Assembly (NCBI GenBank): GCA_037043015.1
Contig: CM073327.1
Coordinates: 14,366,727 to 14,430,726, forward strand
Source of the DNA: Bryum argenteum
Lineage: Eukaryota > Streptophyta > Bryopsida > Bryales > Bryaceae
DNA length: 64,000 nucleotides
Reading direction: 5' to 3'
This document shows positions 1 to 11,715 of the stretch, one piece after another. Under the pieces are notes generated by a model. The model saw nothing but the letters and a program-made list of their open reading frames with translations. It searched no databases and had not been told where the DNA came from. Made by a program: the position numbers and the translations under genes. Position 1 is the first letter of the stretch, and each line of letters starts with the position of its first letter.

Positions 1-736
1 GTGTGTTGAATTGTTTTGGTTGTTCTCTTGGTATGTGAGTTTATTGGCATGATGCATGGAAATTTGCATGTTGGTGGTTGTGTTGATTGAATTGGTGAAG
101 TTAAATGCTTTGTAGTTTCTTAGTTAAAGTAAAGTGATCCGGTGAGGTTAGAGCGCGGGCGGCTACGCCCAATTCAATGGATCGAGTAGAGTTTGCGTAG
201 TCTTGGGGCTAATTTTTAGGGTTTTGAGTATGGCGGGAAGCGCTCCCGATTCTCTTTAGAAGATGAGCCTGGAGTTTAAATAGGTGTAGGGTGACATCCC
301 AGGGGTTAGGATCTTTGTTAAGTGATATCTTTATGGATTGGAGGTAATTGGAATGACTTGTGAAGTGGTTTAAGTTGAAATTTCTCCTCTTTAGGTATTT
401 AAGTGAATGTTGGAGTATTTGAATTGATGTGGTTTTAGGGGTTTAAGGGTGCAATGGGCCCAAAATAACCTCATTTTTATTAATGAAGTGTCTAGGTAAG
501 GGTAGGTAGGCGATTTGGGATTGTGGTGGCCGATTAATAGTCGTTCTAGAGAAGTAAGGCGTGTTGAACTTAATTAGAGTGACTTGAATTGTTCTACCAT
601 TCCAATCCCATACTTAAAAGCTAAAAAAATCACTCACATTCAAGTTTTGTCCATTCTTGGAAGGGGTTGTCACTCTACCCACACCCCCTTCGCCCACCTT
701 GTCTTGCACTTCCTTCTTAGGAGGGATTTGGTGTTA
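1..736. other. Intergenic, no gene recognised
   Basis: No open frame here resembles a known protein. The right-hand part, from roughly 584 on, may be the far decayed continuation of the transposase remnant described next, because the minus strand just below 737 runs on from it, but I could not recognise further transposase motifs there. Confidence 0.4.
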
Positions 737-1609
737 CAGATAAGGTCAAAGAATCTTCTCGACAAACTCTTTGCATGTGTCTAGCGTAGACCAATGATTG
801 TAACTATAGGAAATATTCCACCCCAGACATTTCACACTCATTTCTACCCCCTTCAAGCTTAGGTAAAGTTTTTGTGGTGGTACCTTGGAAAATGACTTGG
901 AAAGGCAAGCAATGTCCATTGGCCGCCGAAGAGACTCTCACTATAATTTCAGTCCCATGTACTTTGATATGTTTTGCTCCTCGAGTCTCCCATGTCCTTG
1001 ATCCTCCTGTGGGTACTAAGTGAATGCCTGTTTGGTCAGTGTTCACAACCAATTCTTTGGGTATGTTGTGGACTTTCACTAAATAAGCACACCATTGTGT
1101 CATTGTCTTACCTTGTTCTTTGAAATCTCTTGGGAGTTTACCAACTGTTGTAGTCGGAGCCCTGTAACTCCAATTAAGTTCAACTTTCACAAAATGTTTT
1201 GTCCATTCATAAGATACTTTGAATGCTGTAGAATGTGTACCCTTAAGGATATGCGGAGCTTTGTCAAGCATAATAGCCTTGATCAATGGCTGAATACAAA
1301 CCGCATAGAGAGGTTGTCCTGCCTTCCTCATCTTCTTCAAAATTGCACAAATCTCTTCTTTCAACATAGGGTGAGAGTTTAAAATCGGGCAATGTTGAGC
1401 GGATTTGGCAAAGTGCCAAATTCCACACAACGCTTGTATGTGTCTTTCAAGTCTTCATTTGGATGAAACCATTCTCTCATAGAGGATTTGGATAAATTGT
1501 CATACACACAAGAGAGATCTCCAGATTTTCTATAGGCTGACCTTAAGAAATTCCATGCTCCTCCAATGTTGCGATGTTGTTTCATTGCATTGAAAATAGG
1601 AGGCCACAA
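737..1609 (-). pseudogene. Decayed CENP-B/pogo-like DDE transposase
   Basis: Minus-strand remnant of a Tc1/mariner-superfamily (pogo/CENP-B-like) transposase. Reading from 1609 downward there is a helix-turn-helix-like stretch (AWNFLRSAYRKSG, then YDNLSKSSMREWF), a second DNA-binding-type segment around NSHPMLKEEICAILKKM, and the start of the DDE catalytic core (VVNTDQTGIHLVPTGG, whose D is the expected first catalytic aspartate, then SSAANGHCLPFQVIFQGTT). The frame is broken at least twice. One shift lies near 1379-1430, between the two halves. Another lies near 815, after which the reading continues as YSYNHWSTLDTCKEFVEKIL and hits a stop near 737. The second D and the final D/E of the triad are not visible, so the protein cannot be catalytic. 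I saw no terminal inverted repeats. The family call rests on the DDE_1-type motif; the exact subgroup is uncertain. Confidence 0.72.
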
Positions 1610-2799
1610 AAGAGAAGTAAACCAGTTTGTATAAGAACCTCTAGGCTTCTTTGTCTCCGCTGATCACTTCATCTTCTCCACCTTTGGCTTCAACAATATC
1701 TTCTCTGTTTGTCTTGGTCTGCCTACACACCATTTGAAAATCTCTTTGCTTGGTCATGACTGCTCCCTCTCCAACCTCTGGTTCAAAGTACAAAACTCCT
1801 TCGCAATTTCCACTTCTCTCTCTCTCTTGTAATAGGAACAAATGCAAAGTCTATTGTTTGTTGTTTAGGCACCATGATTGAACTTTCTCTCATACACAAG
1901 CACAAGCGAATGAAAATACATACAAAAGTGAAAAGGGAGGAGAAACACTCTAAAGTAATTCAAAAGGGACCACTTAAGCAAGATTAGGGTATGTACCGTA
2001 GTTAGGTTAACTAAGTATGGCCGCCAAAAATTGATGAAGAATGAAATTAAGATGAAAATTTAAGTACATCAATCTCTTACACACGAATAATTTTTTATTA
2101 AATAATTAAGAAAACCAATTTCAAAAAAATCATTTTTTGGGAGGCGAACCTTATATTTTCAAAAAAATTAAATATTCGTGCGGCAGGTGGCGAACTTGCT
2201 ATGGTGTTACGGTATATAAACGTAAGTACCTTCTAAATATAATGGATGATATGAATGGATGAAGGATATTAATTGGAGAAAATACCATTAGGTACCATGT
2301 AGATTTGAATTAAAGCGTCACATAATACCATAACCTATAAGTTCGACCTTTGATTGCCCAAGTTCTTTTTGCGTCATTTAGCCCTTGTGTGTCCTTGTGT
2401 ATTTTTAGCCAAAAATCACATTTTCAAAAGCAGTGTCATAAAATAAAACTAAAGTCAAGGTATCTAGATCTCAACTATAAAATAGACTTGTTGTAGGTCA
2501 CCTTGATTGAAATTTTAGTCATGAGGTCTAATAGATTGCAAAATCGTAAGATATTATTATGCAAAAAGATACTAACAAATTTCAAGATATTCACTTTGAA
2601 GTAAAAATGCTACCAATAGACCTATCGCAATGAAAAAATTACCAAATAGATTAAAATTCACCTTTGTATTAATTTCTATACTTTCAGGCCTATTTTTAGC
2701 CAAATAACTTGTCACCAAAAAAATGTTCTGAATAAAAAAAGGAGGTGACTTATTCAGATCTCAATCGTACAATCTTACAAGGCCATGTAGATTAAATTT
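1610..2799. other. AT-rich intergenic DNA with a shared repeat patch
   Basis: No supported gene. A patch at about 2131-2205 is clearly similar to 30664-30745: both carry a glycine-codon-rich stretch, a run of A residues followed by TAAATATTCGT, and then the words GCGAAC or CGAACC followed by TGCTATGGTG. It is probably a fragment of the same dispersed element. Positions 1641-1847 (minus) hold a short open frame rich in charged residues directly upstream of the transposase remnant; it might be its N-terminus but shows no motif. Confidence 0.4.
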
Positions 2800-2809
2800 T
2801 TATTCATAA

Positions 2810-3171
2810 CGAGATAGATAAATAGAAACCCCGGTCCTTTCTAAGGGGCCGGCGTGAATGAAGTGTTCGTTCGTAATGCTAATATCCCGATGGCCACCGG
2901 ACAAGGGGAAATTAGAACAACACTACTTTCCCCTCTCGAAGGTGGACACTATAACTACGCTAGTTTCTAGCCTAGTTACTAGTGCCTTGAAGATACTTGA
3001 CATAGTATCCCCCCAAAGGGCTTTGAGGTACCCATACAACAAGGTCCAAGGACCTCCCACAATAGTTGGGTGGACTATAGTGGTGAGCACCACGCCGGCA
3101 TGGGAAATAGAACCCATGACCTCCTCATTGAGGGCCTAAGCCCTAACCACCAAGCCAAGGCTTGTGGTACC
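2810..3171 (-). mobile_element. Full-length tRNA-derived SINE, copy 1 (362 bp)
   Basis: Minus-strand copy of a short retroposon also found at 14189-14550. It is bounded by a perfect 10-bp direct repeat TTATTCATAA at 2800-2809 and 3172-3181, the expected target-site duplication of target-primed reverse transcription. Read on the minus strand it begins with a tRNA-like head (CTTGGTGGTTAGGGC, then a B-box-like stretch ending in ATTTCCC) and ends in a short A/T-rich tetranucleotide tail (CTATTTATCTATCTC). It has no coding capacity of its own; movement would depend on a LINE. Its length equals that of copy 2 exactly, which supports the chosen ends. Confidence 0.85.
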
Positions 3172-3181
3172 TTATTCATAA

Positions 3182-4372
3182 TGACTCATAGGTTGGGAGA
3201 TCGTAATGTATTAGTACTTAGAACAAACTGCAAACTTTCATCATTTTCATATTAGTGTGTAAATTCTACCAACAAACAATCGCTAGCAAATATAAAATCG
3301 CCAACTAGATATTTTTTTGCCTTTATCTTAAGTCCACCCTTGCACAAAAGAAAATTCATTAAGAAATTTATTTTTGGCTCAAATAGTAGCCTTGCAATGG
3401 TGAATATTGCCAAAAAGTTTTCCAAAAAAAAGTAGTCCGAAACTAGACCCTTCAAATGCACTCAAACCTCTGTCTTGTCCTCAAATATCTTTATCCTTGT
3501 CAAGGTTTCTACTACTAAAACTATACTCTAACGGGAATCCATCCCCCCCCCCCAAAAAAAAAAAAAAAAAAAAAGAAATCTAACACTCAATGAAGGAGAT
3601 ATAGCTCCTCAAATTTCATTTATTCTTTTACTTTTTTCATTGTAGAAGCATCATTGCAAATCCATAATTATTTGGATAAAGTCTTTCAACTAAAAAGTTG
3701 TTTGAGACTCATCTCAACATTAGACTCATGAAGAAAAAAAGTTCTTGAGAATAAATTTTTGATTTTACATAATTGGCTTACAATAGTAAAGCATTGAATG
3801 GTTGGAATCCCAAAACCATATGTTGCATTCACTAAAATGTATTCTTTGATTAATACTTCATTATATGGATCTCCAATTTGTATGATTAGAATATTCTTTT
3901 ATCCAAAGTGTTCTTCAAAAAATACTTTCAAGAATATGTTAAAAAATACTCTCCAAAATTATTCAAATCATATTCTCCAAAATATTCTTTAATAACAAGT
4001 ATACCAACTCCCACTCAAACGTATTATTTACATTAGCTTGACTTTTGGAAGATTTCAGTAGTCTTTTGGAAAACCTCAAAACTTTTGAACTACAAGCACT
4101 TTTGAATTTTAGTCAAAGTGTGGTAAAAGGTGGAATGCACGCTCATTTAGCCAGTCCAATGGAAAAAGGTGAGTATTAAAAGGGGTCCTAAATTTAGCAA
4201 CCCCTCCTCCCTCGCTACATTTAGCCACTTCTTTAGTCAATCCCTTGGGAATGCCCTTAATTCCTGAACGTCCCTATATCGTTTTCCTACATTTTGAATA
4301 AAGGGCTAAAACTCTTGGTTTTGATGAGATTACTTGAGTTGGGTCCCAAATCAACCTTACTTTGTGTGATAA
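3182..4372. other. Intergenic AT-rich DNA
   Basis: No gene seen. A homopolymer junction of about 11 C followed by about 21 A lies at 3543-3574. The rest is low-GC sequence with short open frames that lack recognisable motifs. Confidence 0.4.
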
Positions 4373-4716
4373 GGTCCGGTTCAGACTGGGACGTCCAGTG
4401 GAGGCGGACGAAATTCTCCAGCCTTCCATTGGGCAATGTGGAGGTTTCGTCCGGTGGAGCTTTCACACTCAAAGGACGTCCGGTTTAGAGTTTTGCCACA
4501 TAGGCACCTTTCCCGCCAAAAATCCAATGTAACCTTTTGTCCAGTGAATAAACCAAGGTCTTCTTGCCTCCTCCTCCCCTCCTTGCATGCACCACCTTTG
4601 CGCCATCATCATAGGGTTTTGCCACGTAGGCGCCTTTCCCTCTACAATGTAGTGAACAAAATGGTGGACATCTGGTTTAGTCCGCCTCCATCGGACGTCC
4701 CAGTCTGAACCAGGCC
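4373..4716. mobile_element. Tourist-like MITE (PIF/Harbinger type), 344 bp
   Basis: Terminal inverted repeats of about 37 bp with few mismatches: the left end runs GGTCCGGTTCAGACTGGGAC and the right end, read on the minus strand, GGCCTGGTTCAGACTGGGAC; both continue to GGAGGCGGAC. A TAA trinucleotide flanks both sides (4370-4372 and 4717-4719), matching the 3-bp TWA target of PIF/Harbinger elements. There is no transposase frame, so it is non-autonomous. Inside, a segment of about 30 bp (TTTTGCCACATAGGCACC type) occurs twice, near 4490 and 4620, showing an internal duplication. Confidence 0.82.
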
Positions 4717-4719
4717 TAA

Positions 4720-5410
4720 GTATACATTCATCGATGATTCTGCATCCATCAATGATTCTGCATTCGTAATCAATTTTACATTAAGGCCCCTTCCCACCTG
4801 GCCTTTGATAAGAGCATACATTAAAACTTAAGACCTCCACAATTTTGGGGAAATTCCTTATTCTTAGGGAAGGCCTCATCAATGAGGCTTGGAAAAGTGT
4901 CTTGAAATGTAGCCTCAATTACATAATGGCTCCTCAAAGGCCCCATTAACTAAGACCACTTTTAAGTCTTCAAAACTCGAGAATATTTCTAATTGTGGTG
5001 CTTCCTTAACACTTGCCTACTAATGCTCAACTATCTTTTGTCCTCCCAAATACTAGCTAATATTTTTTTGTCCTCTAAGTTTTAGAGTGTGCCATGTGGG
5101 CATCCATGTAGGATTGGTAATTACTAAAGAATGTAGGTGTGGACACACACTCTTTTAAGGAGATAAGACCACCTTCTAACACCACCTCTAAGGCCAAGTG
5201 GGAACGTACCTTTAATCGACTAGTATATATTCATCATCAATTTTACATCCGTCTAGTATACATTCATCATCAATTATACATTCATCGACTAGTATACATT
5301 CGCCATCTGTGATACATTTATCTGCAGATACCACATTCATCTAGACGTACGACATCCGTCTAGCAGCACTACATTCATCTAAAGGTAATAAAGTTCATCT
5401 AGAAAGTACC
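4720..5410. repeat. Degenerate direct repeats (CATTCATC words)
   Basis: Loosely repeated words such as CTAGTATACATTCATC and ATCAATTTTACAT recur at about 4725-4790 and again, densely, at about 5217-5400. Periodicity is irregular (about 20-35 bp). No gene is apparent. It looks like an old decayed tandem array split by unrelated sequence. Confidence 0.5.
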
Positions 5411-6108
5411 AAATGTTTCAAACACATCCAAATTTCAGATGTCATTCCGATTCATGAAACATAAAGCTGCTGGGAAATGCCAATGCACACCATCAAATAC
5501 GATCACAATGTTGCAATGGGCAACCACATTTAATTACATGTAAAATTTCGAGGATGCAACCACACTCCATTACAATCGAGTTTTCAAAAAGCCCATTGTC
5601 AACTGCCAGGTATCGTATTTAGGCAGGTCGTCCGTGTTCTGTACCCCAAGCGATGCCATTAACTCCTTAAAAATGCAACTTTGACATTTCATTTCTCAAC
5701 GATACAATGATATGAAGACTGCTGAACTTCAAAAATGGTCTCCTCACAAACTCACTTCAACAAAGAGTTGCTTACTTCGAAGCAGAAACTTAGAGTTTGG
5801 CATCATACTTTTCAGTTCGCTTTGAGCCACCAAAAAGCTAAAAGACGTGACAGGATGTCACAAAATTCTTCTGCCACGGTGCTTTTGAATCAAATCGTAG
5901 GCTCCCATAAATTCATCTTCGTTCTCTTTCGTCTTCAGCAACAAAGTGAGGGAAAAACGTTTGCCTTCCTGGAGAGGACTGAGTGAGAGAAAGCCCACAA
6001 CATTACTTTCATCATTTTAGGATATATCCTTCTCATACCTGATGCATGTCTTTCCCCATCTCTCTTTGAGGTCTTAACCCAATTAGTTAACCTTGTTGAT
6101 GGTGATGG

Positions 6109-9100
6109 TTAAGACGTGTATCGGTAACCCTTACTACTCTCTTTGCTGTCCAACTTGGGCCTCTTTGCAACCCTTTCGGCGTTGTTAGACTCGTGAACAA
6201 ATGCACAACTGTTCCCATTGCGACAACCTCGGGAGGTTGTGAAATATATGCAAGCTTTGCGAGATTTGCCTCGAGACTGTCCTGAGCCGGACCGGGTTTC
6301 TTCTGGCCTTGTTCCCACGTCCATCATATCCAAATCTCGGTCAGCCCACCTATCAGGCCTCTCAGATCGGTCTGAGCGGGAGTCAAGTTTTTCGAACTTC
6401 CTGTTGTCTCTGTCGAGGCCATTAGACTTGAACCTCCCTCCACCGTACCCGGTTTCACTTTCAATGCCACTTGCTCCCCAGAGATTTTCCTCGTTCTTTC
6501 GTCCATGCTGTGAAATAAGGTCTTTGTAATATTGATCATCTCGCTGCCTACCGGAGCCGGACACAGCTGGCTGTGCGGCAGCCGGAGGGGAAATCGATTG
6601 CTGAGGCAAGGCTGGAGTCGATGCTCCATAAACTGGAGGTTGTGCTCCAAAGCCAGGGGGTCTGTCATAACCCATATGAGGCTCCGTTGCAGCAGACTCG
6701 ACGTATCTAGCAGGGCCTCTTGTGTTCGGCTCGACCGGATTCCAAGCTCGATGTTGACGAGCTCCATTTCCGGAGGGTGGTTCAATACTTCCTGGCGGAT
6801 TCTGTGCCAGCTTTTCAGAGAGGTTCTGAAGCATAGAAGGATTCGTGAGGAACTTGATGAGAAGCTCCCGGTCTATCATACTGTGGTCACTAGTTTGTGA
6901 CAAGGCTGCGTAAGCAGCCGCTGCAGCTGCAGCAGCAACATCTGGTCCTGCCCCCTCGCTTGGTGCTGTCCGAGCAGGAAGTGCCATAGATGGTCCCGTT
7001 GTCCGAGCATGAGTGATGCCATTTGGCGGAAGGATGCTTCCACTTAAAGAGACGGGTGGGCCCAATACGTTAACTGTGGACGACGGTTGTAGCGTCGTGA
7101 AGTTTGGTTGAGAAGCTTCTAAATTCCAGTCTCGAGATTTTGCTGGCATCATCATCATGTTAAAACCCGGCGGAGGAGACAATGATTTTTCTGCTGCACG
7201 AGAAAGTCTCACTATCAATTCGACATGTGTACAAGGACTTCATCAAAGGCTTCATTCTTCACTTATGGGAGATGTGAACATGGTCAACACAAATCCAATA
7301 ATACAAACAATATAATCTAATTTAGACTCTCAATAATAGATTAGAGAGACAACGTCGTCTTTCGCGTCGGCAACTATCAAACAGACTGAAAACAAACTTA
7401 CTTGGGAACGAATACTCTTCAAGAATATCATAAGCGCTACGTGATGTGGTAGGGGCATCGTCTGGGTCAGGTGAATCATCATCCTCTAATGGAACAACTG
7501 GGATAATCAGTGTGTTTACATCGTCCTTGTCATAAGAAAAGTGGGGTTCTGAAGGCTCTGCAGGACTGGAAAAGCATCAACCCTTCAAGTGTCAGGCTGG
7601 TTGAAAGAACACACTTGTTCAGTATTGAAATGCTTTGTGGTATTAAAAAACTAAGAAGGTACGTTCGGCTTTAATCTTCCATCATGTAAAAGTGTAGATA
7701 AAGGTAATTATACCTCTCGGGAATGGCAGAGGGTCGTGGATACACAGCTTCGAGAGTTCTAACTTCTCGCTGCTTTTGGGTGGCAACCTCTTCACTGTCT
7801 CCACCAGCCATGACTAACCAAGCTGGCTCCAATTTGTACTGTAAGATGTAAAATCGATGTTAGAGCAGTGGCCTGTACAATAGCGTTGATCGGAACCAGC
7901 CTGATATATGTAATCACAGGCGAATATCAGAGTTAACGTAAAGAGCAACGAAGTGGAAACCTGCACCAAAAAGGCTCTCTGCTGTAATATGCACTGAGAA
8001 AGAATGAAACGTACGCGGTCAGGAACACGCCATGGTATTTGTGGCTCAATTGTCACTACAGGTGGCTTCACTCCCATCTGGGCAGAAGGTCCAAATCCTG
8101 GAGGAAGGTCGGCATGGGCTACAGGATTTATCATGTGCATGAATCTTGCCTTCTTAGGCAAAAGCATCTCTTGTATAGTGCTACTTGATTGAGCAGGTGG
8201 ATCCTCTGCTGCGAACAACCGCACCTGCATCATAACAATCGAATTTGTACAAGGATCAGTTTGTAGGCCTCAAGACATCTTCCACTTCTCGCGGTTTTCC
8301 TATGTCGACTTTCGGAATATACAATATCTGTGCTAGCAGACGCACATCCTCCGAAGTGAAGAGAACATAAAGAGGTAGACTGGATGACGTCCAACAATAC
8401 ATGGCTGTGGGCAACTGTTAAGTGGTACAACAACATAAACTTTCTGTTTGTCGACAGCCGTTCTCAGAAGTACCGACATCGAAGTCCACAATCTAAGAGC
8501 AACAGGCCCGGCGAGCTTTGCACTTACGAAGGCAATTACATGCGTCAATAATCATTAACTTAGATATATTGGAGGATATCGGATTGACAGATGAACAAAT
8601 CTTAGAAAAGCGCTTCACGAGCATACTAGGACTAAGAGATCATCGTTCGAAAATTTGTGATATCAAGAAAAATCCCGAAGTTTATACACTACCACGATCG
8701 ATCATGTGCTACAGTCTCTGGACACAATATAAGAATACCGCGGGGTGTAGGAAGTCCAGGAGAACTATAAAAAGACTCAAAAGTGCAGATAAAAAACCAG
8801 GTCCTTAACCTTCCTGCTTCGTGACCGCTAAAAATGAGGTTAAAGGCTAACCAGGATCAATGTAAACGAGCTTCTAAGGAAGCACCACCTGAAATGGTGT
8901 GGTTCAGTGTTCCGACTAATAACCAAAAGGGAGCACGGACACATGGATTATTACTGAAGAATCTGGCCGTACTACCTGCACACCAGACTCGAATGACTAC
9001 ATGACGGCGCCGGCATGGTCGCGAGAGAAGGAGCATCGACAAGAAACAGCAGCCCGAGAGGCAAGGTTGCAATAGAGTGCTAATGATGGCTACACGTGAT

Positions 9101-9837
9101 TATTCGAGTCAGAAAAGACATCTACAGGCTTGTTAGGGAGATGTTTCAACTATGAAAAGTATCGCCGGCACAGTGGGAACGGAGTTTCCGAAATCTGCAA
9201 AAATATACAACCCTCACACTCCGAACACACACTGAGAGCCGCCGTGATCTGTCAGCACTGAAACAGCATATTCCGAAGCATCTTAAACGCTAAGCGCGAC
9301 TTGTGCATCCCGTGAGAGCGCCCCGGACACAAGTGCATCTGTTCATGTTCACGGTTGCACGTCTGACTGAAAAATGTTCGTAAGATGTATCAAATGAGCT
9401 TTATCAAACGATTTTTTTTTCGTTTCCGTTTCAAAATGACCAGAGAGTGTCTCTACTAGGCTTGTTGCTTGCAAGCTCCAGTTTGTAGTCATGTTGCTGC
9501 ACAGATGTGCTGTTCTTGTTTCTGTCAAATAGTCGAATTTCTTACTGTGGAAAACTTCCTTCCAACTCTCACTTTTCACAAACCTTGAGGTCGCATCTCC
9601 GATTCCAATCTTTGATCATACAAACAGACAAGGATGAACTGAGGATGGAGGAATGACCTGACACAGGTTGTCTTCCACGGCCCATGACACTTTCTTACTA
9701 TCTCTTGCCTTGTTTGGGACGACGACGTTTGCCTGCACTGGTAAGTGAACCGGGAGCGATCCCAAAGCTCTCTCAAACCCGGGTGGTAGAGAGGAGGCCA
9801 TAGCCATCACTTCCACCTCACTCGCTGTTCTCAACAC
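6109..9837 (-). CDS. CCCH zinc-finger protein, C3H6-like
   Basis: Five-exon minus-strand gene. Exons on the plus-strand scale: 9837-9658, 8224-8015, 7838-7714, 7565-7402, and 7193 (or 7211)-6109. All introns are GT-AG, phases agree, and the product is about 587-593 residues. Order of features: SSLPPGF; KKVSWAVEDNLCQ joined across intron 1 to VRLFAAEDPPAQ; ADLPPGFGPS; IEPQIPWRVPDR; YKLEPAWLVMAGGDSEE; TLEAVYPRPSAIPE; an acidic exon (PLEDDDSPDPDDAP); a low-complexity Pro/Ala region with two further PPGF motifs; and a C-terminal CCCH finger (CIYFTTSRGCRNGNSCAFVH, spacing C-X8-C-X5-C-X3-H). The KKVSW...LCQVRLF...LPPGF...IPW architecture is that of Arabidopsis C3H6-type proteins (from memory). One CCCH finger suggests RNA binding; the actual role is not established here. 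The start is the first in-frame ATG of exon 1; MAMASSLPPGF, 10 codons in, is an alternative. Intron 1 is long (about 1.4 kb). Confidence 0.85.
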
Positions 9838-10200
9838 AAAACCCTACGTCCACACCAGATCTAAGATTCACCTCTCCTTAAACATTGCTGAAGCCGCCGC
9901 AAACCTTCATCAAACCTCTCTTTTGCTAACAGAAAGCTCCGAATCGAGACAAATAAGTTAAGAGACGGCAACACGAAAAGACGACGTCAGTTCTAAGAAG
10001 AGGTCGGCTGGCGCATGCAAAACGCTCGTAGCGTGGTAGCAGCAGCACTAGCGGCGCCAGAGGATGGTCCGATCCAGCTGTAGAAGCGGAGAGAGGGAGA
10101 GAGAGGAAGTGAGGGAGGAATGACTAGAGGTGCGGTGGCGGGTCAGAGAAAGAGGAGGAGCTAAAAGCGAGGATTAGGGTTTGGCGCTCTGGCTTGGCCT
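9838..10200 (-). promoter_or_regulatory. 5' flank and probable promoter of the CCCH gene
   Basis: This stretch upstream of the start codon is markedly richer in G and C than the surrounding spacer and contains a purine-rich run (GAGAGAGGGAGAGAGAGGAA) near 10090, which on the gene's strand is a CT-rich tract of the kind common in plant 5' leaders. No TATA box could be assigned with confidence, and the transcription start is unknown. Confidence 0.4.
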
Positions 10201-10811
10201 CCAGTGGCTCCCTATCTTTCATCACTTTGCTTCATCAGCCAGTTCTAGCGCCTTCGTTTGCTTTTCGTGGATGTGTTAGGCAGGGACGCCCATTATGGCA
10301 TGTTATATTTGGACGACGTTCATTCATGGCCCACTCTTCTCCCTCTTTCTATTTTCCTCCCTGGGCCGGCACTTCCTCCGTCAGAGTCATCTACCATCCA
10401 TCTCACTCAAAGGTTTGAGTCACGCTTTGGCAACGTGGCTGATTGATCTTGGGTTTTCCTTTTTTACGCTTGTGATTCACTTTTTAACCCCGGAAGATCC
10501 TTGATACAAAATTGTCTAAATCATCAAAAAAGACCTTCTTCCTCTTTAGACCTAAAAAAACTCAATCTAAGCATTTATTAGAAGATCCAACCCTAGGATC
10601 TTGAAGTTAACTTGACCCTTTACGCATGTATTAAACTTTGAAGTTAACTTGACCTTTTACTCATGTGTTAAGCTTTGAACCGTTATTTTGATATTATAAT
10701 GGTCAATTATTTTTGTGGGGAAATCCCAAAAAGCCATTTCAGCTTTCTTGGATCATTTGGGGTTAAAAAATATAGAGGAAATTTATTGATAAGTCAACTA
10801 TGAAGTAATCA
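10201..10811. other. Intergenic, no gene recognised
   Basis: Three overlapping short open frames lie at 10194-10504 in different frames; none shows a motif, and simultaneous openness in several frames argues against coding. From about 10560 on the sequence is AT-rich spacer leading into the first Helitron-like copy. Confidence 0.35.
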
Positions 10812-11044
10812 TCTATTATAAGGCAGTTAGTTTGTTTTGTGTGGGAGTGAGTGACATAGTAACATTGTGATCTTAGGCATCGCTCTTCAGATCGGGGTGC
10901 ATGAGATGTTGTTAGAAGCAGTTGTTTTCTGTGGAGTTGCCAGATTGAATTACCAGTCGACGAATTTTGAGATATTGAATTTCCAATTATTTATGGCCCC
11001 TGAAATTATTTGTATGAGTGTGGCAACGGCACAAAGGCATATGA
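10812..11044 (+). mobile_element. Short Helitron-like element, copy A (3' end eroded)
   Basis: Starts ATCTATTATAAGGCAG, matching the 5' TC end of the better preserved copies (30980, 56027), and shares their interior words: GTGTGGGAGTGAGTGA, GGCATCGC, GATCGGGGTGCATGAG, TTGTTAGAAGCA, TATTTATGGCCCC, and ATTATTTGTATGAGTGTGGCAACG. The expected 3' CTAGT is replaced by ATGATC. It is non-coding and non-autonomous. Confidence 0.65.
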
Positions 11045-11481
11045 TCCACCCTCTACAGATGTTACACTTTTAAGTATTAATCCTCTTCAAATGTTAACAA
11101 TCTTCTATTCCTTACAAATTGCACACTAAAAATGTTATATGTGTTAATTGTTAGCAAGATGATACTTCCCTCTTTGTGATTTTGACTTTATAAATTTAAA
11201 ACAGATAATTATTATCACTAAACATCCACAATGTCAATGAATAAATGTTAACAATTGTACAATGTCGAAATTCCACTCCATGATTCTAAATCCCATTCCA
11301 TATGTTTGAATTTGTTGAATGTGTACATTTTATAAACATTATTTTCTTGATTTTTTTATTTTAGATTGTTCATATGTTATTTTAAAGTGAAAATATTATT
11401 TAGAAATAGTATCGTGTAATTGTTATTGTTGAGAGACGCTTCCTTCCAAGGGTTGACATTATAGAGAGTAGACTATACTAC

Positions 11482-11715
11482 TCTATTATTCAAGGTAGAT
11501 AGTTTGATATGTGCGTGAGTGAGTAGTATCATGATCTCGAGCATCGCTGGTCCAACCGGAATGCATGAGGTATTGTTGGAAGCCAATTTTTACGTAGAGT
11601 TGCAGACACCAATTGGATCAACATATCTCAAGATATTAAATTTAAAAGTATTTGTGGCGCCAAAAATACTCGAAGTTATTTGTACGGGTGCGGCAATGCC
11701 ACGGAGGCGTACTAG
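11482..11715 (+). mobile_element. Short Helitron-like element, copy B
   Basis: Begins TCTATTATTCAAGG and ends GGCAATGCCACGGAGGCGTACTAG followed by T: the 3' CTRR end of a Helitron preceded by a short GC-rich hairpin-capable word (GGCAATGCC). The interior matches copies A, C and D. The base before the 5' TC is C rather than the usual A, so the exact 5' end is uncertain. No Rep/helicase coding is present. Confidence 0.7.

Noticed and set aside
2858-3139. 93-codon frame repeated in similar form at 14196-14486, suggesting a conserved gene
   Set aside because: Both lie wholly within SINE copies bounded by target-site duplications; conservation reflects the repeat, and opposite strands are open too.
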